Below are positions 1 to 7,641 of a stretch of 11,780 bases of DNA, piece by piece. Numbering within the stretch: the stretch's first letter is position 1; every line of letters starts with the position of its first letter. The stretch comes from Bacteroidaceae bacterium (GTDB lineage Bacteria > Bacteroidota > Bacteroidia > Bacteroidales > Bacteroidaceae). The translations under genes and the position numbers were made by a program. Below the pieces are notes generated by a model. That model was not told the DNA's origin, searched no databases, and saw only the letters and a list, made by a program, of their open reading frames with translations. The stretch is taken from contig JAFZKR010000121.1 of the NCBI GenBank assembly GCA_017551845.1, positions 1 to 11,780 on the forward strand, given 5' to 3'.

Positions 1-1
1 G

Positions 2-448
2 ACTTTCCGCAGCGAGCTGATTGATAATGTCATCCCGTTTGTGGAGAAGACCTACCGCGCAAAGAAGGACCGCAAGAGTCGCGCCATGTGCGGACTCTCC
101 ATGGGTGGCGGCCAGTCATTCTACATCGGTCTGCGTGACCCGGAGGTATTTGCTAATGTGGGCGTGTTCTCAACAGGTATGTTCGGCGGTATTTCAGGTG
201 CTGCCAACTTTGACCTGGAGGCCGAGTGCCCGGGTATGCTGTCTGATACCAAGAACTTCAACAAGCAGTTTGACGTGTTCTTCCTTAGCTGCGGTGAGCA
301 GGATCCGCGTATTGAATATACCCGTAACATAGTAAAGAAGATGCGTGACAGCGGTGTAGAGGTTAAGTTCAACTCATATCCCGGTGATCACGAGTGGCAG
401 GTGTGGCGCAAGTCGCTGCATGAGTTTGCCCAGTATCTATTCAAGTAA
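2..448 (+). CDS. CE1-family esterase (feruloyl/acetyl xylan esterase type), 3' part only
   Basis: This is the C-terminal 148 residues of an alpha/beta-hydrolase esterase; the reading frame is open to the window edge, so the real start lies outside. The nucleophile elbow CGLSMGGG is visible, with the catalytic serine codon at 98-100. The likely acid is the aspartate in CGEQDPR, and the catalytic histidine is in PGDHEWQVWRKSLHEF near the end, which is the usual C-terminal signature of the XynZ-like/feruloyl esterase group (esterase D-like fold). By family knowledge such enzymes remove feruloyl or acetyl groups from plant xylan, usually in the periplasm or at the surface; the signal peptide cannot be seen here. 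GTG at 41 is an internal valine codon, not a start. The metal exporter gene follows after 23 bp on the same strand, so co-transcription is possible but functional linkage is not obvious. Substrate is inferred, not shown. Confidence 0.85.
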   Translation, partial: TFRSELIDNVIPFVEKTYRAKKDRKSRAMCGLSMGGGQSFYIGLRDPEVFANVGVFSTGMFGGISGAANFDLEAECPGMLSDTKNFNKQFDVFFLSCGEQDPRIEYTRNIVKKMRDSGVEVKFNSYPGDHEWQVWRKSLHEFAQYLFK

Positions 449-471
449 GCATGTCCTGACAGTAATACCTG

Positions 472-1524
472 ATGATTGTACAAATCCTGACTGATGCATT
501 GCGTACCGCCGTTCTTGTGAGCGGTCTGGTTGTCATCATGATGATGCTGATTGAAGTATTCAACGTTCAGTCAGCCGGACGCATATTCTCAGGACTGCGG
601 GGTCGCAGGATGGGTCAGGTGCTGCTTTCCGCATTGCTGGGTGCAATACCAGGATGCATGGGCGGATTCGCCTCGGTTTCCCTTTATACTCACGGACTGA
701 TTAGTTTCGGGGCACTGGTTGCCATGATGATTGCGTCATCGGGCGATGAGGCGTTCGTGATGCTGGCCATGTTTCCCGGCCGTTCGGTCTGGATATTCTT
801 GATACTCTTTGTAATTGCTGTTGCTGTGGGCCTGTTGGTGGATCTGTTCCGCAGCAAATATGAGGGTTGCCACTCCATGAGTGTACATGATGAGGACCGC
901 GACTTTGAACACAATCACAAACATGAGCGTCATTATGGTTGGCAGCGTGTAGTATTGTTCTTGGGCGTAATAGTGTTCCTGAGCGCTTTGCTGGCGGGAT
1001 GGTTTGAAGGGAATGACGATGCCGGTGTTGGTTCAGGCTCTCGTCCGGCGGGAGTTGTCAACCTGCTCTCCGAGGACTGGATGTATTGGCTGTTCGCTGT
1101 TTTGAGTCTTGCTGTGCTGGGTATGCTTCTGTTTGCAGGCGACCACTTTGTGGAGGAGCATTTGTGGGATCATATAGTAAGCCATCATCTGCCCGGTATA
1201 TTCCTGTGGACATTCGGAACAATACTCGTAATAGGCGTGCTTATGTCATATTTTGACATTACATCATGGATAAGTGACAACACAATACTTATGATACTCC
1301 TGGCAGCGGCTGTGGGCATAATCCCTGAGTCTGGCCCGCATCTGGTTTTTGTATCACTCTTTGCTGCCGGAGTGGTGCCTTTGCCTGTGTTGCTGGCCAG
1401 CTGTATAAGCCAGGACGGACACGCTTCGCTGCCTCTTCTTGCCGAGAGCCGAGGATCATTCCTGAAAGCCAAACTCATTAATGTGGCAGTTGCCATAGCG
1501 GTTGGCCTTGTTTTTGCGCTCTAA
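472..1524 (+). CDS. Putative ten-helix metal/arsenic efflux protein (ArsP_2-like)
   Basis: A 350-residue integral membrane protein with around ten hydrophobic segments, of the family annotated as putative 10-TM heavy-metal exporter, arsenic efflux or manganese transporter. Two halves look like an internal repeat: IPGCMGGFASVSLYTHG at residues 59-75 and IPESGPHLVFVSLFAAG at 284-300, each followed by a similar helix (MIASSGDEAF in the first half, SCISQDGHAS in the second). Between the halves a hydrophilic loop (about 128-156) is rich in His and acidic residues, including FEHNHKHERHYGW, a likely metal-binding or sensing loop. No signal peptide; the first helix starts at about residue 10. ATG at 472 is the first plausible start; no clear ribosome-binding sequence precedes it, as is usual in Bacteroidota. 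The substrate is uncertain: the family name rests on weak similarity to permease-type arsenic exporters. The stop codon lies in a tandem repeat (separate entry). Confidence 0.8.
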   Translation: MIVQILTDALRTAVLVSGLVVIMMMLIEVFNVQSAGRIFSGLRGRRMGQVLLSALLGAIPGCMGGFASVSLYTHGLISFGALVAMMIASSGDEAFVMLAMFPGRSVWIFLILFVIAVAVGLLVDLFRSKYEGCHSMSVHDEDRDFEHNHKHERHYGWQRVVLFLGVIVFLSALLAGWFEGNDDAGVGSGSRPAGVVNLLSEDWMYWLFAVLSLAVLGMLLFAGDHFVEEHLWDHIVSHHLPGIFLWTFGTILVIGVLMSYFDITSWISDNTILMILLAAAVGIIPESGPHLVFVSLFAAGVVPLPVLLASCISQDGHASLPLLAESRGSFLKAKLINVAVAIAVGLVFAL

Positions 1525-1554
1525 CTAGAGAATTTTTACGCCCTAACTAGAGAA
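1511..1554. repeat. Two-copy 22-bp tandem repeat spanning a stop codon
   Basis: Units 1511-1532 and 1533-1554 abut exactly and match at 20 of 22 positions (differences at unit positions 6 and 10). Both contain TTTTT at the left and ctaactagagaa at the right. The TAA of the exporter gene is in unit 1, so unit 2 is non-coding. In unit 1, ctcta/tagag (1519-1523, 1526-1530) is an inverted repeat with a 2-nt centre, followed by aattttt. It fills most of the gap between the exporter and the convergent regulator gene, so a weak termination role is possible, but the stem is short. Confidence 0.75.
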
Positions 1555-1566
1555 ATAAAATTCAAA

Positions 1567-2478
1567 CTATTCCTCTCGGTACTGTGTGGGAGTCTGGCCG
1601 GTGTGAGCCTTGAAGAACCTGAAGAAGAAGGACTGGCTGGGGAAGTTCAGACGGGCCGAAATCTCCTTAATAGTCATGTCTGTGTGACGTAGCATGTTCT
1701 TGGCGTCGAGGATAAGAAGTTCAGCCAGCCAGTCGGGGACAGAGCGTCCGCTCGCCTCCTTTACAATCTTGGACAGATATTTTGGTGTTACACACATCTT
1801 GTCGGCATAGAAGCCTACCAGATGTTCGCGTGCGTGATTGTTTATGGCCAGTTTTATGAACTGTTCCAGCATCTGACGCTGGCGGGTGGATTTGATGGGA
1901 GTCTCCAGGTCCTGACGGCGTTTGGAGTCGGCCAGGAATCCTGCGAACTGATAGAATACCGATGACACGAGCCCGCCAATGCTCTCCTGTACGAACTGCG
2001 GGTTGGCTTTTGTTATGTCAAGTGCCAGATTGACATATTTGTGAAGCATCTCGGCCTCGTCGGAGGAAAGGTGAATGCACGGGTCACGTAACACTTCGAC
2101 AGCCTCAATCAGAAATTTACTCGGATTGATTCCTATCCCTGTTATAAAAGAGGTGGAAGCACAAATCAGGGTGAAGCGCAGATTCTCTTTCAGTTCATAA
2201 GGTCTTGTTATCTTGACGATGTTGCCCGGAGTTATTAGCAGCAGAGTACCCGTGGTAAGATGGTAATCGTTCAGGTTGACAGAGCAGTCAACTGAGCCTT
2301 CAACGCAATATGCAGCCAAATAGCAATCCACCCGGAACGGATATCTCAGATAATCGTACTGTGGATTATCCTGTAACCGGGAGATAAAGAAATCATCACC
2401 TATGCCAAGCGATATGCCGGAAGGTATCATCTGCTTGATTTTGGATGGAGTAATAAGCGTTTCAGAATAGTATTCCAT
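1567..2478 (-). CDS. AraC-family transcriptional regulator
   Basis: A 303-residue regulator. The C-terminal 100 residues form the two helix-turn-helix AraC domain: the first in HLVGFYADKMCVTPKYLSKI and the second in MTIKEISARLNFPSQSFFFR, ending with the typical FKAHTGQTPTQYR. The N-terminal part (about 1-190) fits a cupin-like sensor of the Bacteroidota AraC group, with a ligand that cannot be named. ATG at 2476-2478 is chosen because it begins the only long frame and lies just downstream of a TAnnTTTG box. The gene is divergent from the TolC-HlyD-permease operon and shares a 164-bp intergenic region with it, which is the usual arrangement of an efflux operon and its local regulator. It probably also controls itself. 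Inducer or repressor mode is not visible. Confidence 0.9.
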   Translation of the reverse strand: MEYYSETLITPSKIKQMIPSGISLGIGDDFFISRLQDNPQYDYLRYPFRVDCYLAAYCVEGSVDCSVNLNDYHLTTGTLLLITPGNIVKITRPYELKENLRFTLICASTSFITGIGINPSKFLIEAVEVLRDPCIHLSSDEAEMLHKYVNLALDITKANPQFVQESIGGLVSSVFYQFAGFLADSKRRQDLETPIKSTRQRQMLEQFIKLAINNHAREHLVGFYADKMCVTPKYLSKIVKEASGRSVPDWLAELLILDAKNMLRHTDMTIKEISARLNFPSQSFFFRFFKAHTGQTPTQYREE

Positions 2479-2491
2479 ATTGCTTTCTCTT

Positions 2492-2533
2492 TATTTTGTG
2501 CCAAAAGTAATATGTTTATATGGTATTTTGTGC
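2492..2533. promoter_or_regulatory. Direct repeat TATTTTGTGC x2, candidate AraC-type operator
   Basis: The 10-mer tattttgtgc occurs exactly at 2492-2501 and at 2524-2533, 32 bp apart, about three helical turns, so both face the same side of the DNA. AraC-family dimers commonly bind direct repeats. The first copy lies around the predicted start of transcription of the regulator gene and touches its -7 box; the second is just upstream of that box. Assignment to the neighbouring regulator is inference. Confidence 0.4.
2502..2509 (-). promoter_or_regulatory. Predicted -7 box of the AraC regulator gene
   Basis: Read on the minus strand this is TACTTTTG, matching the Bacteroidota -7 consensus TAnnTTTG. 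It lies 24 bp before the ATG, giving a short leader. No good TTG -33 element is seen at the usual 19-21 bp distance, so the promoter may depend on an activator. The 10-mer ATTACTTTTG that contains it is identical to the one in the divergent efflux promoter. Confidence 0.5.
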
Positions 2534-2587
2534 TTATTTGTTGACTTTTTCGACCAATAGGTATAAATAGTGATTAAAAAGATTACC

Positions 2588-2615
2588 TTGGAGAACAGTA
2601 ATGGCATTACTTTTG
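2588..2615 (+). promoter_or_regulatory. Predicted promoter of the efflux operon
   Basis: TACTTTTG at 2608-2615 matches the -7 consensus TAnnTTTG, with TTG at 2588-2590 as a possible -33 element; the 17-bp spacing is a little short. Transcription would start near 2622, which places the in-frame ATG at 2601 upstream of the message and favours the start at 2643. Confidence 0.5.
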
Positions 2616-2642
2616 CATCCGGAACTGAAAAAGGAAAACAAA

Positions 2643-4160
2643 ATGATTTTAGATATGAAACATTCCAGTAGAATTCTGATGTTGGCCTGCATGGCGCTGA
2701 TGATGACACTGTCCGGTCAGTCAGTGGCACAGACAGTTCTGTCGCTTGAGGAGTGCAGGGCAATGGCTCTTGAGAACAACGGCCAGTCCAGGATGGCTCA
2801 GGAGAAAGTGAATGCGGCCGAGTATGACATCAAGACAGCTTTCGCCAATTATCTGCCTAAGGTATCGGCCACAGCGCTCTATCTTCACAACAGCGAGAAT
2901 ATCAATCTGGCCGATGAAGACCAGCGCAACAATCTGTCAGGTATGGGAACATCCTTGACATCGGGCATACAGACTTCACTCATGACCGATCCGGCTTTCC
3001 TCTCGCTCTACATGAACGACAACACTGTCAAGAACACTGTTAACTACATTGTCCAGAAGATGTCGGCAGCCGATGTGGAGGGGACGCTCAACCAGATAGG
3101 ACAGGACCTCTCGGATGATCTGACATTGGACATCAGGAATGTCTATGTGGGTTTGGTTACAGTTGAGGAGCCTCTGTATGTGGGCGGCAAGATACGTGCA
3201 TATAATAAGGTGACCGCTTACGCCAAGGAGTTGGCCGAAACCCAGTTGAACGGTGAGGACCAGAAAGTGCTTGTCACTGTCGATGAGGCCTATTGGCAGA
3301 TTGTGTCAGTGGCTAACAAGCTCCGTCTTACCAACCAGTATGTGGACCTGCTCCGTCAGATGGACAGGAATGTTGAGATAATGAAGCAGGAGGGAGTGGC
3401 CACTACATCGGACCAGCTCTCCGTAAGGGTCAAACTGAATGAGGCCGAGATGAGTCAGATAAAGGCTCAGAACGGTTTGGCACTTTCCAAGATGCTGCTC
3501 TGCCAGCTTTGCGGAATGCCGCTTGACTCGGAGATAGTGCTGAAGGATGAAATGAATGAATCATTGGATATTCCTGCCGATGTAGTTACCTACACCGAGG
3601 AGGATCTTGATGAGAACCGCCCGGAGCTCAAGAGCCTGCAGTTGGCAGTCAATATGTATGATATGAAATCCAAGATAGTACGTGCTGATTATCTGCCTAC
3701 GGTGGCTCTTATGGGCAACTATCTTGTGACCAACCCGTCGGCCAATAACGGTTTTGCGAATGATTTCCACGGAATGTGGAACGTGGGCGTTGTAGCCAAG
3801 ATTCCGGTATTCCATTTCGGTGAGGGGGTAAACAAGTACCGCAGGGCCAAATCGGACATTATCCTGACACAGTATCAGCTTGATGATGCCCGTGGTAAGG
3901 TCTCGCTTCAGGTCAGTCAGTATGAGAAGAAGATTGCCGAGGCCGATTCCCGGCTTGAGATGGCACTCAAGAATATGGAGAATGCCGAGGAGAACCTTCG
4001 TGTGGCAAACATAGGGTTCAAGGAAGGAGTTGTGGAGTCATCGCTTGTACTTGCCGCACAGACCGCATGGCTCAAGGCACATTCTGAGGAGATAGACGCA
4101 CGCATAGACCGCATAATGGCAACAGTCTATCTGCGTCAGGCCACAGGACAACTCAAATAA
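2643..4160 (+). CDS. TolC-family outer-membrane efflux protein
   Basis: A 505-residue outer-membrane factor that forms the exit duct of a tripartite efflux pump. The N-terminus is a signal peptide (KHSSRILMLACMALMM, cleaved after about SVAQ). The mature part starts with LSLEECRAMALENN, typical of the family, and shows the two OEP repeats, each with an amphipathic beta segment: EPLYVGGKIRAYN near residue 175 and KIPVFHFGEGVNKY near 385, joined by long alpha-helical coiled-coil segments. The stretch of about 90 residues between YLHNSENI and the first EPLY motif is longer than in many relatives and is rich in polar residues. ATG at 2643 is preferred over 2601 because the latter precedes the predicted transcript start; 2655 is an alternative. 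It is the first gene of an operon with a HlyD-type adaptor (28-bp gap) and two ABC-2 permeases. Substrate is unknown. Confidence 0.9.
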   Translation: MILDMKHSSRILMLACMALMMTLSGQSVAQTVLSLEECRAMALENNGQSRMAQEKVNAAEYDIKTAFANYLPKVSATALYLHNSENINLADEDQRNNLSGMGTSLTSGIQTSLMTDPAFLSLYMNDNTVKNTVNYIVQKMSAADVEGTLNQIGQDLSDDLTLDIRNVYVGLVTVEEPLYVGGKIRAYNKVTAYAKELAETQLNGEDQKVLVTVDEAYWQIVSVANKLRLTNQYVDLLRQMDRNVEIMKQEGVATTSDQLSVRVKLNEAEMSQIKAQNGLALSKMLLCQLCGMPLDSEIVLKDEMNESLDIPADVVTYTEEDLDENRPELKSLQLAVNMYDMKSKIVRADYLPTVALMGNYLVTNPSANNGFANDFHGMWNVGVVAKIPVFHFGEGVNKYRRAKSDIILTQYQLDDARGKVSLQVSQYEKKIAEADSRLEMALKNMENAEENLRVANIGFKEGVVESSLVLAAQTAWLKAHSEEIDARIDRIMATVYLRQATGQLK

Positions 4161-4188
4161 ATACGGAAAACGATAAAAACATAAAGAT

Positions 4189-5181
4189 ATGGACAACAAG
4201 ACACAGAAAATGAACATTGTGCTGTCACTTGTGGCATTTGCGGCAGTGATAGTGATTGTATGCGTTGTGGGAATCTACACCTATAACCATCGGGAAGCGG
4301 AGATTGTCCAGGGGCAGGCCGAAGTGAGCGAATACCGCGTTTCGAGCAAGGTGCCGGGACGTATCCTCAAGATTCTTGTGCAGGAGGGTCAGCAGGTCAA
4401 GGCCGGTGATACGCTTGCTATCCTTGATACTCCTGACATCAATGCCAAGTTGGCCCAGGCCGAAGCTGTCCGGAGCGCCGCTACCGCTCAGAACGCCAAG
4501 GCGCAGAAGGGCGCCCGTGAAGAGGAGATACAGGGTGCATACGAGATATGGCAGAAAGCCAAGGCAGGACTCGATATATATGAAAAGTCTTACCGTCGTG
4601 TGGAGAACCTTTTCAGTGAAGGTGTGGTGAGCGAGCAGAAGCGTGATGAGGCCAAGGCTCAGTACGATGCTGCCGTAGCTACCGAGAAGGCCGCCAAGTC
4701 ACAGTATGATATGGCTGTGAATGGTGCCGAAAAGGAGATAAAGGAGATGGCCGCCGCTCAGATGCGTCAGGCTGAGGGCGTGGTTGCCGAAGTGAATTCA
4801 TACATTGAGGAGACAGTTCTTACCGCATCGATTGACGGTGAGGTGAGCGAGATATTCCCCATGGTGGGTGAGCTGGTGGGCACAGGTGCTCCCATCATGA
4901 ACATAGCCGTGATGAATAACATGTGGGTTACGTTCAATGTACGTGAAGACCTCCTTCAGGACCTCACAATGGGTGCTGTACGAGAAGCATACGTTCCCGC
5001 ACTTGACAGGAAAGTGCCGGTCAAGGTCTCCTATATGCGCGACCTGGGTTCGTATGCAGCCTGGAAGGCCACAAAGGTGAACGGTCAGTATGACCTCAAG
5101 ACATTTGAGGTACGTGCCATCCCGCAGGAGAAGGTTGAGAACCTGCGTCCCGGTATGACTGTAATCATTGACAGAAAGTAA
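4189..5181 (+). CDS. HlyD/EmrA-family periplasmic adaptor (membrane fusion protein)
   Basis: A 330-residue adaptor linking inner-membrane permeases to the TolC-like duct. One N-terminal membrane anchor (about residues 9-28) is followed by a biotinyl-lipoyl-like half motif (VSSKVPGRILKILVQEGQQV, then KAGDTLAILD), a helical hairpin with high Ala/Glu/Lys content (about 83-200), the second lipoyl half (LTASIDGEVSEIFPMVGELV), and a beta-barrel domain ending in NLRPGMTVIIDRK. The arrangement is that of YbhG-like adaptors, which in enterobacteria work with ABC-2 permeases. No lipobox, so it is held by the transmembrane helix. It lies 28 bp after the TolC gene and 7 bp before the first permease, so it is surely in the same operon. 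Confidence 0.92.
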   Translation: MDNKTQKMNIVLSLVAFAAVIVIVCVVGIYTYNHREAEIVQGQAEVSEYRVSSKVPGRILKILVQEGQQVKAGDTLAILDTPDINAKLAQAEAVRSAATAQNAKAQKGAREEEIQGAYEIWQKAKAGLDIYEKSYRRVENLFSEGVVSEQKRDEAKAQYDAAVATEKAAKSQYDMAVNGAEKEIKEMAAAQMRQAEGVVAEVNSYIEETVLTASIDGEVSEIFPMVGELVGTGAPIMNIAVMNNMWVTFNVREDLLQDLTMGAVREAYVPALDRKVPVKVSYMRDLGSYAAWKATKVNGQYDLKTFEVRAIPQEKVENLRPGMTVIIDRK

Positions 5182-5188
5182 TAAGGTC

Positions 5189-6361
5189 ATGACTCAAATG
5201 AAGCAAGGATTCCGGGCGATAGTGAGGCGTGAGATACTGCGTATGAATTCACGCCCGCTTTATGGGCTGAGCATGTTTTTCGCACCGCTGTTCTGCTTTG
5301 TGTTCTTCACTACCCTTATGAAAGAGGGTCTGCCGCAGAGCCTTCCGGCAGGTGTGGTAGATGAGGACAATACCACAGTCTCCCGTTCTATCCTGCGTAA
5401 TCTTGACTCATATCAGCAGACTGAAATCATAAAGCAGTATTCCAATTTTGTCGAAGCCCGCGAGGCCATGCAGAGGAATGAGATTTACGGTTTCTTCTAC
5501 ATACCTAAGGGTACTCAGCAAAAAGCTTCGAGCCAGGAGCAACCAACGATATCAATATACACCAATGCCACCTATCTGATACCTTCATCGTTGCTGTACC
5601 GTGACATGAAGACAATGGCGGTGATGGCATCGGCAGCGGTGGGGCGTGAGGTGCTGTTCGCCAAGGGTGCCAATATGGATCAGGCAATGGGGTTCCTCCA
5701 GCCAATACAGATGGATATGCACGCTTTGTCCAATCCGTGGCTCAACTACAATGTCTATCTGAGCAATACCATGTTGCCGGCCGTGCTGGTGCTGATGGTA
5801 CTCATGGTGACCTGTTTTAGCATCCACACGGAACTCAAGGACGGAACTGCCGGCGAATGGCTCGAAATGGCCAATGACAATATCCTGAAGGCTGTGAGTG
5901 CCAAACTGTTTCCGCAGACGATGGTATTCTCGCTCATGGCTGTCATCTATCTGGTACTGCTTTACGGATGGTTGGGTTTCCCGGACCATAACGGATTCTG
6001 GCCCATGATGCTGGCTGCCGAGCTGCTGATACTTGCATCGCAAGGGTTTGCGGTATTCATAGCATCGGCCATACCGTCTTTGCGCTGGTCGCTTAGTTTA
6101 TGCACTCTTTGGGGAGTGCTCTCCATTCCTATCAGCGGATTCTCGTTCCCGGTTATGGGAATGCCTGCTCCGCTTCAGGCTATGTCATACCTGTTCCCGT
6201 TGCGGTACTATTTCCTGATATATGTCGATCAGGCCCTGAACGGAATCCCTATGGTATTTTCAGCCTGGTTCTATGCTGCCTTGCTCGTATTCCTCATATT
6301 ACCGCTCGTGGATATGGGCCTGCTTCGCAAAGCAGCTCATGAATATACTTATCTACCTTAA
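5189..6361 (+). CDS. ABC-2 type transporter permease, first of pair
   Basis: A 390-residue inner-membrane permease of the ABC2_membrane_3 type (YhhJ/YbhS/YbhR-like). One N-terminal helix (about 24-43) is followed by a large extracytoplasmic domain (about 45-190) and then about five helices (from about 193 to 375). ISGFSFPVMGMPAPLQAMSY and FPLRYYFLIYVDQALNG near the C-terminus are typical of the family. ATG at 5189 is chosen because it follows AATAAGG at 5180-5186; an in-frame TTG at 5168 would overlap the HlyD gene by 14 bp and add seven residues without family resemblance. The next permease starts 14 bp after the stop. No nucleotide-binding domain is fused to it, and none is encoded nearby, so the energy source must come from elsewhere. 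Confidence 0.88.
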   Translation: MTQMKQGFRAIVRREILRMNSRPLYGLSMFFAPLFCFVFFTTLMKEGLPQSLPAGVVDEDNTTVSRSILRNLDSYQQTEIIKQYSNFVEAREAMQRNEIYGFFYIPKGTQQKASSQEQPTISIYTNATYLIPSSLLYRDMKTMAVMASAAVGREVLFAKGANMDQAMGFLQPIQMDMHALSNPWLNYNVYLSNTMLPAVLVLMVLMVTCFSIHTELKDGTAGEWLEMANDNILKAVSAKLFPQTMVFSLMAVIYLVLLYGWLGFPDHNGFWPMMLAAELLILASQGFAVFIASAIPSLRWSLSLCTLWGVLSIPISGFSFPVMGMPAPLQAMSYLFPLRYYFLIYVDQALNGIPMVFSAWFYAALLVFLILPLVDMGLLRKAAHEYTYLP

Positions 6362-6375
6362 AAAGAAACTGTTGT

Positions 6376-7641
6376 ATGTGGATAAAAGATTTGCTTGACG
6401 TATCGGGAAAGGAACTCCGCAAGACAGTATCGGATGTGGGTGTGCTGGTGTTCTTCATTGTGGTGCCGTTGCTGTATCCTCTGCTCTACGCCTATCTGTA
6501 CGGCCGTGAGGTGGTGCGTGAGGTGCCTGTAGTAGCTGTCGATGAGTGCCGCAGCACAACTTCCCGTGAATTCCTGCGCAAGAGCGACGCTACTCCTGAC
6601 CTCAAGATTATATCTTATTGCTCGGATATGGAGGAGGCACGAAACCTGATGCACCGTCACAAGGCATACGGTTTGATTCATATACCTGCCGAATTTGACA
6701 GGACTCTTGCCGACGGTCATCAGGCAACAGTCAACCTGTATTGTGACATGAGTGGCCTGCTATATTACAAGGCTCTGCTGAGCGGTTGCACAATGGTGTC
6801 GCTTGATATGAACCGTGATATCCAGATGCAGCGTCTGTCAGGCTTGTCGGACCGGGAGAAGGAGGTGATGACCATGCCTATTGAAAATGAGTACGTGACA
6901 ATGTTCAACCCGGCCAACGGTTTCCAGGCGTTCCTGATTCCTGCCGTGCTGATTCTGGTGCTGCAGCAGACTCTGGTACTGGGAGTAGCCATGATGGCCG
7001 GTACCGAGCATGAGCGCCGCCGCAAGGGTGAACTTATATTGGGCGATGAGTATTCCAATCCTATAACCGTACTTGGCGGCAAGGCTCTGGCCTATATGCT
7101 TGTTTACGGATTCACCGCAACCTACGTGCTTTGCCTGGTTCCGTGGTTCTTCCACATGCCGCAACTCTGGCAACTGCCCACACTGGTGGCCTTTATAGTA
7201 CCTTTCCTGCTGGCCAGCATATTCTTTGCCATAAGCATATCGTTCTTCGTCAGGGACAGGGAATCGTGCTTCCTTCTCTTCGTTTTCGTATCTGTTCCGC
7301 TCATATTCATGAGTGGCATATCATGGCCTACATCCAATATGCCTGCTTTCTGGAAGGTATTGGCACAGATCTTCCCATCCACCCATGCCGTGAACGGGTT
7401 CGCACGTATCAACACAGCCGGAGCACTGCTTCAGGATGTGAGGTATGAGTCTATTGCGTTGTGGATTCTGGCAGCCGTCTATTTTATGACTTCGCTGTTC
7501 ATTTACGAGCGTCTGTACCGATCCGACAAGATGCCTGGTGTGGAGTTCGTCCTGGCCATGCGTACACGCGTCCGCAAAGACCTGCGTGAGGTACGCCGTG
7601 ACCTCAAGGAGATCAGGCAGAAAATAGAATCCAAGTTGTAA
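6376..7641 (+). CDS. ABC-2 type transporter permease, second of pair
   Basis: A 421-residue paralogue of the upstream permease with the same plan: helix at about 22-42, extracytoplasmic domain (about 45-190), then about five helices, with SGISWPTSNMPAFWKVLAQI and FPSTHAVNGFARINTAGALL as the family C-terminal signature. The two probably form a heterodimeric channel, as in YbhS/YbhR. It differs from the first in having an extra C-terminal tail of about 35 residues that is highly charged and helix-forming (RVRKDLREVRRDLKEIRQKI), predicted to be cytosolic. The loop after the third hydrophobic block (GTEHERRRKGELILGDEYSN) resembles the coupling region where an ATPase would dock. It ends exactly where the convergent LytTR gene ends, with no bases between the two stop codons. 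Last gene of the operon. Confidence 0.88.
   Translation: MWIKDLLDVSGKELRKTVSDVGVLVFFIVVPLLYPLLYAYLYGREVVREVPVVAVDECRSTTSREFLRKSDATPDLKIISYCSDMEEARNLMHRHKAYGLIHIPAEFDRTLADGHQATVNLYCDMSGLLYYKALLSGCTMVSLDMNRDIQMQRLSGLSDREKEVMTMPIENEYVTMFNPANGFQAFLIPAVLILVLQQTLVLGVAMMAGTEHERRRKGELILGDEYSNPITVLGGKALAYMLVYGFTATYVLCLVPWFFHMPQLWQLPTLVAFIVPFLLASIFFAISISFFVRDRESCFLLFVFVSVPLIFMSGISWPTSNMPAFWKVLAQIFPSTHAVNGFARINTAGALLQDVRYESIALWILAAVYFMTSLFIYERLYRSDKMPGVEFVLAMRTRVRKDLREVRRDLKEIRQKIESKL

Noticed and set aside
2601..2642. Earlier in-frame ATG for the TolC-like gene
   Set aside because: It overlaps the predicted -7 box and would precede the transcript; the added 14 residues would spoil the signal peptide layout.
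5168..5188. TTG start for the first permease overlapping the adaptor gene
   Set aside because: ATG at 5189 has an AATAAGG ribosome-binding-like sequence and fits the family's N-terminus better.
4798..5190. 130-residue minus-strand frame inside the adaptor gene
   Set aside because: His/Cys-rich shadow of the real coding strand with no family resemblance; the same holds for the 152-residue frame at 5585-6043.
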